A stretch of 64,000 nt of DNA from Nostocales cyanobacterium HT-58-2 (GCA_002163975.1 CP019636.1:7071501-7135500), one strand, 5' to 3'. Shown: positions 43,288 through 53,877, numbered from the stretch's first letter. A program made the numbers and translations. Notes: generated by a model not told the origin, from the letters alone.

Positions 43288-43404
43288 CTATAAGTTTGAC
43301 GCAGTTTGGCGCATCTTCATACAGAATTGGTATAAGTTCAGTGGAGTTACCTGAAGATTCGTACTATCCTCAGCCCTTCTTTGCGCTTTGTGAAAGAGGG
43401 GTGA

Positions 43405-44943
43405 TTATTGTATAGTTGCTGGACTAGCTAAAAAATCCAAAACATCAGTTGCTGTTACTGGAAGCCGAATAAGTAATTCTGTGCCAAGTCCAGGTTCTGA
43501 ATAGCAGAGTAATTGACCGTGATGTTGCTCGACGATGATAGAGTAACTGATTGATAACCCTAATCCTGTGCCTTGACCCACAGATTTGGTTGTAAAAAAG
43601 GGATCAAAGATGTTTTTTTGAAACTGGAATGGGATACCAATACCATTATCAGCAATACAAATATCAACCCATTTTAAATTTTGGTTTTGAAATTCTTTGC
43701 CGCCATCGCTGAGTTCTGTACTGATTCTTATAGTTGGCTGAAACGTGTCTTCAGAAACTTTTCGCTTTTCCTCTAAAGCGTCGATCGCATTACATAAGAG
43801 ATTCATAAAAACTTGATTTACTTGCCCTGGATAACATATCACCAGGGGAATTTCTCCGTATTCTCGCTTGACCTCAATTGCTGAGCTTGTTTTTCCCTCA
43901 ACAAGCCGATTTTGTAAAATTGTCAAGGTACTATCAAGTCCTTTGTGGATATCAGCTTGCTTTGCATAAGCTTGGTCATAGCCAGAAAAATAGCGCATCG
44001 ACAGCACAATCTCTCGAATTCGCTCTGCTCCTTCTTGCATAGAGGCAAGTACTTTCGGAAAATCTTCAATCACAAAATCGAGTTCGTGGGCTTGTATTGT
44101 CTGTAAAATTTCTGGATGGGGCTGAGGATAATGTTTAGTGTATAATTTTACGATTTTCAATAGAGCTTGCGTGTATTGGGAAGCATAATCAAGATTGCCG
44201 TATATGAAGCTAATAGGATTATTAATTTCATGAGCTATCCCAGCTGCCATCTGTCCTAAACTGGACATCTTTTCGCTCTGTACAAGCTGCGCTTGAGTCA
44301 GTTTGAGATTATCAAGAGCTTGCTGAAGTTGCTGAGTTCGGACTTGTAATTGGGCTTCGGAACGTCGCAGTTCGGATTCAGCTTGCTGACGAATGCTTAT
44401 TTCTGTTTTTAGCTGATCATTTTGCTCACTCAGTTCTTGATTTTTTTGCTGAAGCTGAGTTTGCAAGCTACGAATTGTGAGTTGATATTTAATTCTTGCC
44501 AGAATTTCTTCTAGTTGAACGGGCTTAGTGATATAGTCTGCTCCCCCCACTTGAAAAGCTTTGACCTTGTCTACTCCTTGAACCAACGCACTCAAGAAAA
44601 TGACAGGAATATCGCGAGTTTTAGGATCGACTTTGAGCTGCTGACAAACCTCATAGCCATTCATTTCCGGCATCATAATGTCTAGGAGAATTAAATCTGG
44701 CGGCTGTATCTGCACGGCTTTTAGAGCTATGCTTCCACTAATCGCTTGTCTAACTTGATATCCATAAGACCGAATAATTGTCGATAAAACTCGCAAGTTA
44801 TTTGCCTCATCATCAACAATGAGAATATCGGCAGTTGGTGTTGATTCTGAAGGTTCACACGTCATAACTGAGTCGTTTTCAGCTGGTTGACTATCGTCTT
44901 CTGGTTTAGAATATACTGTTTCTCCTAGCACTTTGTGTAGCAT
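43405..44943 (-). CDS. Receiver domain plus histidine kinase
   Basis: 512 residues. N-terminal receiver domain (about 38-155), with phosphoacceptor Asp88 in LILLDIMMPE, Asp44-Asp45, and Lys140. Then a coiled-coil region (about 160-225), HisKA with His238 in GIAHEINNP, and HATPase with NLLCNAIDAL, DICIADNGIGIP and GQGTGLGLS. The order receiver-kinase fits cyanobacterial proteins that take phosphate from another kinase and pass it on. No membrane segment, so cytosolic. The partner regulator is not nearby. Confidence 0.93.
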   Translation of the reverse strand: MLHKVLGETVYSKPEDDSQPAENDSVMTCEPSESTPTADILIVDDEANNLRVLSTIIRSYGYQVRQAISGSIALKAVQIQPPDLILLDIMMPEMNGYEVCQQLKVDPKTRDIPVIFLSALVQGVDKVKAFQVGGADYITKPVQLEEILARIKYQLTIRSLQTQLQQKNQELSEQNDQLKTEISIRQQAESELRRSEAQLQVRTQQLQQALDNLKLTQAQLVQSEKMSSLGQMAAGIAHEINNPISFIYGNLDYASQYTQALLKIVKLYTKHYPQPHPEILQTIQAHELDFVIEDFPKVLASMQEGAERIREIVLSMRYFSGYDQAYAKQADIHKGLDSTLTILQNRLVEGKTSSAIEVKREYGEIPLVICYPGQVNQVFMNLLCNAIDALEEKRKVSEDTFQPTIRISTELSDGGKEFQNQNLKWVDICIADNGIGIPFQFQKNIFDPFFTTKSVGQGTGLGLSISYSIIVEQHHGQLLCYSEPGLGTELLIRLPVTATDVLDFLASPATIQ

Positions 44944-45064
44944 CAGTTCTGTTAAAGCGTATTGCTACTTCAGTGAAATAGAAAAATAAGCCAGTGAAAT
45001 TTCTTCAATGGCTTATCTTTACATTGGTGCAAAATTTGCCTAAAGTCTACTTCCTAATTGAGTT

Positions 45065-45310
45065 TTACATTTTACCTTTTTGCATGACTTCTAGAAGATG
45101 GCGGCGGATTTCCTGTGCTTGCTCTATATCAGACTGCCGCAACTTCTGAAACAGTTCTACACAAGGGTGAGAACCAGCTTCCTGTGCATCTTTGATGTAA
45201 ATTTCATAAGCTTTAATCGCTTGACCTTTGTTGTGCAACACGGTGAGAAAGTCATACTCCAGGTTGCTAATGGGATTTTGAGTCTGAGTGTTTCCTGCGG
45301 TTTGAATCAT
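45065..45310 (-). CDS. Small conserved protein of unknown function
   Basis: 81 residues, helical, with LEYDFLTVLHNKGQAIKAYEIYIKDAQEAG and CVELFQKLRQSD. A strong ribosome binding site (AAGGAGG about 7 bases upstream) precedes ATG 45310, which suggests good expression. No family named. Confidence 0.65.
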   Translation of the reverse strand: MIQTAGNTQTQNPISNLEYDFLTVLHNKGQAIKAYEIYIKDAQEAGSHPCVELFQKLRQSDIEQAQEIRRHLLEVMQKGKM

Positions 45311-45484
45311 AAAATTACCCTCCTTTAAGTTTCTTATTCCCTTCTACTTGCCTTAAAGGAGGTATTCATCTGTCCAAAAGAGTATGCACAGATATGCTAT
45401 CGGTAGACACGTGTTAACTTGAGAAGGAAAACTCCCAAGTATAACCTGCGACCGATGTTAAGGAGCTAACAATAGCTCTATCCT

Positions 45485-46036
45485 TCAAGCAAGATCTTCA
45501 TACTGATGTGAGTGCTGGAATTTATAGTCTTTTTCCAGTTGCTCATTCTCAATCTGTGTAATCGGGCAAATCTTAGTGTTGGCATTCATGCAATCCATAT
45601 GTGGTGTTTTGGCACATACCAACAGTAGACCGCCTAAAACTACTAATAAGCCACAGATTGATGCAGTCTGCACCCAAGAAATTTCTAGTGCTCCATGAAC
45701 AACAACTTCTCGTAGTACTGAAACGAGTGCTACTTCTACTGCCACCCCAACAGCAATACTATGCTCCTGCAAGTAGACAATTAGGAGTCGGAATAACTCA
45801 ACCAAAATTAAGATGAAGAGTATTTTGGCAGTGACGTGTTTAAAATCTACAGGTATCTCAAGTGTTGTAAAGAAAGACCATAGCTGCATTACCATTATGA
45901 CGAATAAACCAAAACACAGAACAATCACAATTAAGTCTTGGAAAGCCTCCATATTACGGACAATCCAATGTCGGTCTAGCCAGCGATTTGAGAATAAGAA
46001 TTGACTCTTGAGGCGCTTTTTCATAAACAATTCCAT
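45485..46036 (-). CDS. PsiE-like membrane protein (phosphate-starvation-inducible family)
   Basis: 183 residues from ATG 46036. Four membrane helices, with NMEAFQDLIVIVLCFGLFVIMV and VELFRLLIVYLQEHSIAVGVAVEVALVSVLREVVVHG matching the PsiE pattern. The role of PsiE is not known in detail. In cyanobacteria such genes occur near stress genes. The start is uncertain: ATG 46024 is also possible, and the frame is open upstream to 46075. Confidence 0.7.
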   Translation of the reverse strand: MELFMKKRLKSQFLFSNRWLDRHWIVRNMEAFQDLIVIVLCFGLFVIMVMQLWSFFTTLEIPVDFKHVTAKILFILILVELFRLLIVYLQEHSIAVGVAVEVALVSVLREVVVHGALEISWVQTASICGLLVVLGGLLLVCAKTPHMDCMNANTKICPITQIENEQLEKDYKFQHSHQYEDLA

Positions 46037-46110
46037 TTCTATCAAGACAACTTCATACCACACCAGCCATTCCAACTAGTAATTTTATTCTCTCGCAACT
46101 AAGCCTTCAC

Positions 46111-47037
46111 TTAACGCGGCTGATAATTAGGATTTGATAATTGTTGCCATAAATTCTCTGCATTGTTTGCCCACTGGGAATTTCCTTGAGCCTTATATAA
46201 ATCTCTTGCATATTGCAACACTTGTGCTGCTTCTGCATATTGCCTTAACTGTATAAATACCAACCCTGCACTGTAATAAGCATTGGCATTATTTGTATTA
46301 GCTTCAGCAGATTTCCTAAAAGCTTCTAATGCTTCTTTTAACTTAGCTTGACTAAACAAAACTGCACCGAAATTGTAGTGAGCTTCAGAATATTTAGGAT
46401 TGATTTTTATCGCTTTACGAAAAGAATCTTTTGCCTTATCTATTTTCCCTTGTTGTAAATAACATATACCCAAATGATAGGCAGGTTCTGGTGCATTTTT
46501 GCTCAGTTCCATTGCTTTTTTAAAAGATGTGATCGCTTTATCGCAATCTCGTTGCTGCTCTCGTAGCAACCCTAGGTTATAGTGAGCAACTCCCAGTTTA
46601 GGATCAAGTTCTAAGGCTCGTTGCAAGTAATCGTTGGCTTGCTGCCAGTTACTTCCTTCTAACAGCGAGCCGCCTAAATTCGCATACGCTAGGGCAAACT
46701 GGGGATCAGATTGTGTCGCTTTGTAAAATGCATCAGCAGCAGATTGTAATTGTCCTATTTGTCGCAGTGCTAGTCCTAAATTGTAGTGAGCGGCAGCTAA
46801 ATTGGGTTCTAGTTCAGTGGCTTTGCGAAATAAAGCTATTGCATCTTGTACTCTCCCCACCTGAATTGCCTGTAACCCTTGATTTAAATAGTCTTGAGGG
46901 CTGCTATCAACGTATTGTGCCAGAAGGGGAAAGTGAGGAGCAGGGGCAGCTGGAGAAGATGACGAGATAAAGCTTTGAGCTACTAATATTAAACCTATTA
47001 AAGCAGGGAAGCGATATTTATAGAGAGGGGCTCGCAT
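46111..47037 (-). CDS. TPR-repeat protein with N-terminal signal
   Basis: 308 residues. Hydrophobic N-terminal segment (LIGLILVAQSFISSSSPAAPAP), probably a secretion signal, then seven or so TPRs (LNQGLQAIQVGRVQDAIALFRKATELEP and so on), the last ending LWQQLSNP. Likely a periplasmic or membrane-associated scaffold. Partners unknown. Confidence 0.85.
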   Translation of the reverse strand: MRAPLYKYRFPALIGLILVAQSFISSSSPAAPAPHFPLLAQYVDSSPQDYLNQGLQAIQVGRVQDAIALFRKATELEPNLAAAHYNLGLALRQIGQLQSAADAFYKATQSDPQFALAYANLGGSLLEGSNWQQANDYLQRALELDPKLGVAHYNLGLLREQQRDCDKAITSFKKAMELSKNAPEPAYHLGICYLQQGKIDKAKDSFRKAIKINPKYSEAHYNFGAVLFSQAKLKEALEAFRKSAEANTNNANAYYSAGLVFIQLRQYAEAAQVLQYARDLYKAQGNSQWANNAENLWQQLSNPNYQPR

Positions 47038-47313
47038 TGTTCTCCTGTGTTGGAATACTTTGAGTTATGTTTACTTTACAAACTTTGTGTAACAGATGAA
47101 GAGATTCATATAAGTTTAACTTTATATATCAAATTTTGTAATCGTTAAATTTTCTTCAACTAAATATTACGAGAAAATACGATTTTTCACTGCTTATATT
47201 AAAGGAGAGATAATCTCAAGTTAAAGACAGGATAATCTTTTGAATCATCAAATTTGAACCTTCAATAACTTACGATAACGCGGCTAGATATGTCTAGCTG
47301 CAAGGGAGGTTGT
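47038..47313. other. Divergent intergenic region, TPR gene / EF-G-like gene
   Basis: AT-rich and without an ORF. It holds the promoters of both divergent genes. Confidence 0.4.
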
Positions 47314-49362
47314 ATGAACGAAAAAGTGAAATCGGGTTCGCGAAATGTGGCAATTGTGGGTCCCTATTTAAGTGGAAAAACCACATTAATGGAAAGTTTG
47401 TTATTCGTTACAGGAGCAATCACTCGCAAAGGCAGCGTTAAGGATGGCAACACAGTAGGAGATAGTGCTGCTGAATCGCGCGATCGCCACATGAGTGTAG
47501 AAGTGAGTGCCACTAGCACTGAGTATGATGGCACTCACTTCACATTTATTGATTGTCCTGGAAGTGTGGAATTTGCCCAAGAAACTTACAACGCCTTAAT
47601 GGGGGTAGATGCAGCAATTGTGGTTTGCGAGCCCATTACAGACCGAGTCCACACCCTAGCCCCTTTATTTAAATTCCTTGACGATTGGGAAATTCCCCAC
47701 CTCGTCTTCGTTAATAAAATGGATCGGGCTAATATCAACGTCTTAGATACGTTACACGCCCTCAAAGCTGTTTCGAGCCGTCCATTAGTAGCCCATCAAT
47801 ATCCCATTATGCAAGGGGAACAACTGATGGGCTTTATCGATTTGGTCACCGAACAAGCATACAAATATCATCCAGGTGCACCTGCTGACCCCATTCCCTT
47901 CCCAGAAGAACTCAAAGAAGAAGAACATATGGCACGGGCAGAAATGCTCGAAGCCTTAGCAGACTTTGACGACCATTTACTGGAAGAACTTTTAGAAGAC
48001 ATCGAACCACCCCAAGAAGAAATCCTCAAAGATCTGAAAATGGAATTGGGGGCAGATTTGGTTGTACCCGTTTTCTTTGGAGCTACTGAGCAAGATTACG
48101 GTGTACGCCCACTCCTAGAAGCTTTACTCAGAGAAGCCCCTGAACCAGAAACCACAGCAGAACGCCGTTTAAAAAACCAAAAAGGCGGCTCCCCTGTGGC
48201 GCAAGTGCTAAAAACTTACTACACTCCCCAAGGTGGCAAACTTTCCTTGGTACGAGTTTGGCGCGGGAAGTTAACAGACGGGATTGTTCTTAACGGCGTT
48301 CGTGCTGGTGGTCTTTACCGCCTTATGGGACAACAACAGCAGCAAATTAATGAAGCTTATGCTGGTGAAATCGTTGCTGTAAGCCGTTTAGAAGGTATTA
48401 AGACTGGAGATACTATTTCTTGTGAGCAGTTGAGTACAGCATTACCTAAAGCTGCGCAGTTAGAACCAGTTTATGCTTTGGCAATCACTCCTGAAAAGCG
48501 CAACGATGAAGTTAAGCTCAGTAGTGCAATTACTAAGCTATTGGAAGAAGACTGCTCTCTTGCTTGGGAGCAACATGGCGACACTCACGAAGTTATCCTT
48601 TGGGGTCAAGGTGAGATTCATTTGCAAGTTGCACTAGACCGACTACGCCGCAAATATAATCTACCGATGACAACGCACTTACCACAAGTGCCTTACAAAG
48701 AAACCATTCGTAAAGGGGCATCATCAATTCATGGGCGCTACAAACACCAAAGTGGCGGTCACGGACAGTTTGGTGATGTTTATCTCGACATTAAGCCATT
48801 AGCACGCGGTGAAGGCTTTAACTTTAAGGAAACTATTGTTGGTGGTGTGGTTCCCAAACAGTACATCCCTGGTGTGGAAATAGGCGTGCGGGAGTTTCTG
48901 TCGCATGGTCCTTTGGGTTTTCCAGTCGTAGATGTGGCAGTAACCCTAACAAATGGTTCGTATCACACAGTTGATAGTTCGGAACAAGCATTTAAGCAAG
49001 CCGCTCGTCTTGCCATGCAAGCGGGGATATCTAAGTGTGAACCTACCTTACTAGAACCAATTGTTCGGGTGGCAGTCTCCACTCCAAACGAATTTACTGC
49101 CAAAGTGCTGCAACTTGTCACTGGTAGGCGGGGTCAGATTTTAGGTTACGAAGGCATACATGACTGGCAAGGATGGGACAGTGTCACCGCTTACCTGCCA
49201 CAAGCGGAAATGCAAAACTTTATTGTGGAATTGCGATCGCTCACTCTTGGCGTAGGTTCCTTCCATTGGGAATATGACCATCTTCAAGAGGTTCCCGATA
49301 AAATTGCTGATCGTATTCTTACCTCTTTCAATGGCAATGTTGCTAACAGTAATGGCAAATAA
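47314..49362 (+). CDS. Elongation factor G-like GTPase
   Basis: 682 residues from ATG 47314, with GGGAGG just upstream; the frame is open to 47290. GTPase domain with P-loop GPYLSGKT (about 16-23), DCPG and NKMD, then EF-G domains II-V, with the KQYIPGVE and GHGQFGDVY segments. Cyanobacteria carry such EF-G paralogues in addition to the canonical fusA. Its exact role is not known, and it may act under stress. It is too divergent in domain I to be the main EF-G. Confidence 0.85.
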   Translation: MNEKVKSGSRNVAIVGPYLSGKTTLMESLLFVTGAITRKGSVKDGNTVGDSAAESRDRHMSVEVSATSTEYDGTHFTFIDCPGSVEFAQETYNALMGVDAAIVVCEPITDRVHTLAPLFKFLDDWEIPHLVFVNKMDRANINVLDTLHALKAVSSRPLVAHQYPIMQGEQLMGFIDLVTEQAYKYHPGAPADPIPFPEELKEEEHMARAEMLEALADFDDHLLEELLEDIEPPQEEILKDLKMELGADLVVPVFFGATEQDYGVRPLLEALLREAPEPETTAERRLKNQKGGSPVAQVLKTYYTPQGGKLSLVRVWRGKLTDGIVLNGVRAGGLYRLMGQQQQQINEAYAGEIVAVSRLEGIKTGDTISCEQLSTALPKAAQLEPVYALAITPEKRNDEVKLSSAITKLLEEDCSLAWEQHGDTHEVILWGQGEIHLQVALDRLRRKYNLPMTTHLPQVPYKETIRKGASSIHGRYKHQSGGHGQFGDVYLDIKPLARGEGFNFKETIVGGVVPKQYIPGVEIGVREFLSHGPLGFPVVDVAVTLTNGSYHTVDSSEQAFKQAARLAMQAGISKCEPTLLEPIVRVAVSTPNEFTAKVLQLVTGRRGQILGYEGIHDWQGWDSVTAYLPQAEMQNFIVELRSLTLGVGSFHWEYDHLQEVPDKIADRILTSFNGNVANSNGK

Positions 49363-49423
49363 CTTGAGATTTTAGATTTTGGATTCATCCACAATCTAGT
49401 CAATTTATTAATCATCACTCATT

Positions 49424-49450
49424 TAGGGGCATCCACTGTGGGCGTCCCTA
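49424..49450. repeat. Short inverted repeat after the EF-G-like gene
   Basis: Arms TAGGGGCATCC / GGGCGTCCCTA (8 of 11 exact; the mismatches are wobble-compatible), loop ACTGT. It belongs to the TAGGGACG-type interspersed repeats, and could also terminate the upstream gene. Confidence 0.55.
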
Positions 49451-49538
49451 TACTTTGTGGAATAATTTGCCAATAGTAATGATCATATCAAAGCCGTAAA
49501 ATTGCTTCAGTGAGCAACTAAATTTGTGACAACAATGC

Positions 49539-49727
49539 ATGAATAATACACAGAGTTGGGATATTGTCAAGCGTCCTGCTGGTAATTGTGACGTTGTCCC
49601 CAGCAACGCAGCTACTGAGGAAAATAATCCAGAAATCATCGAGCGGTGGGGACCTTTCACTTCCGAAGGGGAAGCAATAGCCCGTCGCGTTGGATTAATC
49701 AGGGCTGGTAAGTGTCAACCCGTGTAA
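49539..49727 (+). CDS. Small conserved protein of unknown function
   Basis: 62 residues, soluble: WDIVKRPAGNCDVVPS then ERWGPFTSEGEAIARRVGLIRAGKCQP. Reads as a compact alpha/beta domain. No family named. Confidence 0.6.
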   Translation: MNNTQSWDIVKRPAGNCDVVPSNAATEENNPEIIERWGPFTSEGEAIARRVGLIRAGKCQPV

Positions 49728-49804
49728 ACTAAGGAAAACTAAAGAAAACTAAAGAAGAAAGAACCAAGAATGATTTTCTTTTTTCTTTCTTCTCTTTTCT
49801 AGCT

Positions 49805-51088
49805 TCATTTTTCTGCTCTAGTGTTGCCTCTTTGTGCAATTTCTTTGCCTAACACTTCCACAGCCTTTGCAAATTGGGGATCTTGTAGAGTAGCTATTTT
49901 CTCCCGCTCTTTGAGCCACAATTGCTGTCGTTGAGCATCTGTCAATTCTACCTTCACATCTGGGTCAATTCCATGCTTATTGATATCTCGGTTATTGGGG
50001 GTAAAGTATTTAGCTATTGTCACCGCCAGTCCTGAACCATCGTCCAAAGGACGCACTGATTGCACCAAGCCTTTACCAAATGTTCGACTACCAACTAAAA
50101 CAGCACGCTTGTTATCCTGCAAAGCTCCTGAGAGGATTTCACTAGCACTTGCTGAACCTTTATCCACCAAAATCACCAGGGGCTTATTAGTTAAAGCACG
50201 TCCATTTGCGATTTCCCTATCCACTTCTCCTCGGCGACCCTTAGTGGAAACTATCGTGCCGTTATTTATCCACATCCGGGCAATTTCTACACTTGAGAAA
50301 AGCAAACCACCTGGATTATTACGTAAATCAAGAATATACCCAGAGACCTGCTTATTCTCCAAATTCTTAATTGCTTGGAGCATTTCCTTAGAGGCATTAG
50401 CACTGAATTGCTTCAGGCGAATATAGCCAAGATTACCTGCTGGAGTTTGCTTTTGAGAATACTCGACTGGATGAATTTCAATCTTTGCCCGTTGGATCGA
50501 GAAATCTTTTTGTTGACTGTTCCGCTGGATTGTTAAGTTGACCACTGTCCCTGGTTCACCTCGGATTAAGGATACTGCTTGATTAGTATCCATGCCTTCA
50601 GTGTTTTTTCCGTTGATTTTGGTTATGATATCCTTTGCAAGAATGCCAGCTTTCGCAGCAGGTGTATCCTCAATTGGCGCAATTACAGTCAACTTCTTTG
50701 TTTTCTCATCTAGACCAATTTGAATACCAATACCTGTAAGTTCTCCAGAGGTATCCACTTGCATATTTTTGAATTCCTCAGGGTCCATAAACCGGGTGTA
50801 GGGATCATCAAGCTTCTTGAGCATTTCCCGGATGGACTTATAAGCTTCTTTTTGATTGGTGTAGGACTTGTTCAGATATTCTTGGCGCACAGCCCGCCAA
50901 TCTACCTGATTAAAAGTACCGTCTACATATTGGCGGTCAATAATTTGCCAAACTTCATCTATTAATTCCTTTGGACTTTCTTTAAATAAAGCCTGTCCCT
51001 GGGAGTGAATGCCTATACTGGTGACTGCGATTGTTGTTAGTGTCACCGCTGTAGCACCCAAAACAAGCCCACTTCTTGTAATTACCAT
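49805..51088 (-). CDS. Carboxyl-terminal processing protease (S41 family, CtpB/C-like)
   Basis: 427 residues. N-terminal membrane or signal segment, PDZ domain (LTGIGIQIGLDEKTKKLTVIAP), and an S41 core with GYILDLRNNPGGLL, nucleophile Ser in GSASASEILSGALQ, and Lys in FGKGLVQS. The family includes CtpA, which removes the D1 C-terminal extension encoded by psbA in this window. This sequence seems closer to CtpB/CtpC than to CtpA from memory, so I do not assign D1 processing. Confidence 0.9.
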   Translation of the reverse strand: MVITRSGLVLGATAVTLTTIAVTSIGIHSQGQALFKESPKELIDEVWQIIDRQYVDGTFNQVDWRAVRQEYLNKSYTNQKEAYKSIREMLKKLDDPYTRFMDPEEFKNMQVDTSGELTGIGIQIGLDEKTKKLTVIAPIEDTPAAKAGILAKDIITKINGKNTEGMDTNQAVSLIRGEPGTVVNLTIQRNSQQKDFSIQRAKIEIHPVEYSQKQTPAGNLGYIRLKQFSANASKEMLQAIKNLENKQVSGYILDLRNNPGGLLFSSVEIARMWINNGTIVSTKGRRGEVDREIANGRALTNKPLVILVDKGSASASEILSGALQDNKRAVLVGSRTFGKGLVQSVRPLDDGSGLAVTIAKYFTPNNRDINKHGIDPDVKVELTDAQRQQLWLKEREKIATLQDPQFAKAVEVLGKEIAQRGNTRAEK

Positions 51089-51243
51089 AATTCACAGCTG
51101 CGCCAGACGGAAAATTTTGTAGTCAGTATGCTCAATCTAACACAGGGTTTTACTGGACAGACTGAGCATTATTTTTTATTTCATAAAAACGCTTTGTGAT
51201 CCGGTGATATCAGTAATCACCGGGACAAAATTTGTCGAAAACT

Positions 51244-52470
51244 TTATGGGTCTACCCAACGTCCATCTGCCTTAATTAAGTTGATCAACTCTTCTACTCC
51301 TTTTTCTTCTGAAACTTTTTTAATTTCTTCTCTCCCACGATAGAGAGAAATATATCCAGGAGTTTTCCCAACATAGCCGTAGTCAGCATCAGCCATTTCT
51401 CCGGGTCCATTGACAATGCAGCCCATAACTGCTATGTCAAGCCCTGTTAAATGTTTGGTTGCTTCGCGGACTTTGTGTAGTACTTCTTCTAAGTTAAACA
51501 ATGTACGACCGCACGAAGGGCAAGCAACGTACTCTACCATTGTTTTGCGCAATCCCAAAGCTTGCAAAATACTGTAGCATACGGGAATTTCTTTCTCTGG
51601 TGATTCTGTTAACGACACGCGAATTGTATCGCCGATACCATCAGCTAAGAGAGTGGCAATACCAGCGGTAGATTTTATCCGTCCGTACTCCCCATCACCT
51701 GCTTCGGTCACACCCAAGTGTAGAGGATAATCCATACCCAGTTCATCCATCCGTTGTGCCATGAGGCGATAGGCGGCTATCATCACCGGCACCCGTGAAG
51801 CTTTCATGGAAATGACTAAGTTGTGGTAGTCTAAGGATTCACAAATGCGAATAAATTCTATTGCCGATTGCACCATGCCTTCTGGAGTGTCACCGTAGGT
51901 AAATAGCATCCTCTCAGCAAGAGAACCGTGATTGACTCCTATTCGCATGGCTTTGCCTTGATCACGCAAGGAAATTACCAATGGTGCCAAAGTTTCGCGA
52001 ATTTTGCCGCCGATTTCGTCAAATTCAGCTTTGGTGTAGTCAGTTCTTCCAGAGTTTGGCTTTTCAAACACGTACAACCCAGGATTAATACGTACCTTCT
52101 CTATATGTTTTGCAACTTCCAATGCGATTTTCATGCCATTGTGATGTACATCGGCAACAATGGGCACATCTCGGTAGGTTTTGACTAATTTTTGTTTAAT
52201 CTCTGCTAACGCTTTGGCATGAGCCATACTAGGTACGGTTACGCGGACGATTTCGCAACCAATTTCATGGAGACGACGAATCGCAGCTACGGAACCATCA
52301 ATGTCTAAGGTATCTTCATTAATCATTGATTGCACTACTACAGGGTAGCCACCTCCAATGGTGACATCACCAACTTTGACTGGACGAGTTTTACGCCGTT
52401 TGATAGTCGTGTCAAAGGAGGGTTGAGTATTTGCAGTAGTGGAATTTGTAAGCGCAGGCAGAGTTTGCAT
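51244..52470 (-). CDS. ispG: 4-hydroxy-3-methylbut-2-enyl diphosphate synthase (IspG)
   Basis: 408 residues. IspG uses a [4Fe-4S] cluster to convert MEcPP to HMBPP in the MEP pathway. Visible: the N-terminal [13 protein letters not shown] region, [17 protein letters not shown], and the C-terminal cluster ligands [12 protein letters not shown] and [18 protein letters not shown]. Cyanobacterial IspG takes electrons from ferredoxin. With ispD here, two MEP-pathway genes are in the window. Confidence 0.97.
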   Translation of the reverse strand: MQTLPALTNSTTANTQPSFDTTIKRRKTRPVKVGDVTIGGGYPVVVQSMINEDTLDIDGSVAAIRRLHEIGCEIVRVTVPSMAHAKALAEIKQKLVKTYRDVPIVADVHHNGMKIALEVAKHIEKVRINPGLYVFEKPNSGRTDYTKAEFDEIGGKIRETLAPLVISLRDQGKAMRIGVNHGSLAERMLFTYGDTPEGMVQSAIEFIRICESLDYHNLVISMKASRVPVMIAAYRLMAQRMDELGMDYPLHLGVTEAGDGEYGRIKSTAGIATLLADGIGDTIRVSLTESPEKEIPVCYSILQALGLRKTMVEYVACPSCGRTLFNLEEVLHKVREATKHLTGLDIAVMGCIVNGPGEMADADYGYVGKTPGYISLYRGREEIKKVSEEKGVEELINLIKADGRWVDP

Positions 52471-52833
52471 AACTTATTACGTAGTTTTTTGTAGCGAAGA
52501 TATCAAATTTGAAAACATTCTGTTTCCCAGATTGCCACAGGTGGTGCAAATTTGAGTGATGAATTTGGAGAGAAAAGGAGAGTGGGAGAGTAGGCAGATA
52601 AGTAAAAATACTTGCAAAGTATTTTGAATTCCAAATTTAACAATACTCAATTGGTATCAGTTATCAATCATATTAAATTTAATAATTTTTTAAAGATAAA
52701 TTATTAAATTATTTAATTTATTTGGTTTTTCACTGGGTAGCTTTAATAACAACCATAGTTTGCTCTTATTTCAATTTTAATGTATCAATTAATACAAAAT
52801 TGTCATAATTAATTTATAGCAAGTAAACAAGAT
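52471..52833. other. AT-rich divergent intergenic region
   Basis: About 360 bases between ispG and the cysteine hydrolase, very AT-rich from 52665 on. It holds both promoters. No other feature seen. Confidence 0.4.
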
Positions 52834-53877
52834 ATGAATATTCAAATGGTTAACCAATTTCCAATTCCCTCACACTTCAACTCTAAAGAAGTCGGCTGCG
52901 TCTGGCGTGTTCCTTACCAACAACGTGCAGAAGAAGCGAGAGTATGGGCAAAAAAACAAAACATCAAATTATCATCAGAAGATAAAATACGCATTTGCCT
53001 ACTATTAATTGATGTACAAAATACTTTTTGTATTCCTGAATTTGAATTGTTTGTTGGTGGAAAATCTGGAATGGATTCAGTAGACGACAATGTCCGTTTG
53101 TGCAAGTTTATTTATCATAATTTAGGGTTAATTACTAAAATTATAACCACGATGGACACCCATACAGCAATGCAAATTTTCCATCCTATTTTTTGGATAA
53201 ATGATGCGGGTGAACATCCTATCCCTGCTACTACGAACATTACACCAACTGATATTGAAAAAGGTGTTTGGAAAGTTAATCTAGGAGTCGTTGAGAGTTT
53301 GGGATACGACTACAAATTACTAGAAAAACACGCTTACCACTACGTTAAGCGACTCAGTCAAGATGGGAAATATCCTTTGACTGTCTGGCCCTATCATTCT
53401 ATGCTGGGTGGTATTGGTCATGCATTAGTTTCTGCTGTAGAAGAGGCAGTATTTTTCCATTGCATTGCTCGTCATAGTCAAACACAATTTGAAATCAAAG
53501 GAAATCATCCTTTAACAGAAAATTATTCTGTCTTGCGTCCAGAGGTTTCAGAAAGTTTTGATAAATCTCCAATCGCTCAAAAGAACACACGCTTAATTCA
53601 GCAATTGTTGGAATTTGATGCTGTGATTATTGCTGGTCAAGCGAAAAGCCACTGTGTTGCTTGGACAGTTGACGATTTATTAACAGAAATTCAGCAGATA
53701 AACTCTAATTTAGCCAAAAAAGTCTTTTTGCTGGAAGATTGCACATCTCCTGTTGTAGTTCCTGGTATAGTGGATTATACAGAAGCGGCAGATCTAGCAT
53801 TTGAGCGCTTTGCCACTGCTGGAATGCATTTAGTTAAATCTACGGAATCTTTTTTGAATAAGGTCATGGGGACCTAA
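52834..53877 (+). CDS. Isochorismatase-like cysteine hydrolase
   Basis: 347 residues, longer than the 180-220 typical of the fold. Catalytic triad candidates are Asp in LLIDVQNTF, a Lys in the middle segment (KYPLTVWPYH region), and Cys in AKSHCVAWTVDDLL. A metal site is suggested by MDTHTAMQIFHPIFW. The extra N-terminal 50 residues and the insertion near 110-180 resemble nicotinamidase-like variants. Substrate unknown. Confidence 0.8.
   Translation: MNIQMVNQFPIPSHFNSKEVGCVWRVPYQQRAEEARVWAKKQNIKLSSEDKIRICLLLIDVQNTFCIPEFELFVGGKSGMDSVDDNVRLCKFIYHNLGLITKIITTMDTHTAMQIFHPIFWINDAGEHPIPATTNITPTDIEKGVWKVNLGVVESLGYDYKLLEKHAYHYVKRLSQDGKYPLTVWPYHSMLGGIGHALVSAVEEAVFFHCIARHSQTQFEIKGNHPLTENYSVLRPEVSESFDKSPIAQKNTRLIQQLLEFDAVIIAGQAKSHCVAWTVDDLLTEIQQINSNLAKKVFLLEDCTSPVVVPGIVDYTEAADLAFERFATAGMHLVKSTESFLNKVMGT

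Larger units (their letters stand above)
42197..43331 (-). mobile_element. IS630-family insertion sequence, copy 2 (1135 bp)
   Basis: The same element as at 14249-15383, in the opposite orientation. Same length, and all features compared with copy 1 are identical. Flanked by AT on both sides. Inserted in the gap between ndhJ and the kinase gene, so it breaks no gene I can see. The slippery site and both ORFs are intact. Confidence 0.92.

Noticed and set aside
49805-51088. Calling this protease CtpA
   Set aside because: It belongs to the Ctp family, but the sequence looks closer to CtpB/CtpC, and nothing here fixes D1 processing.
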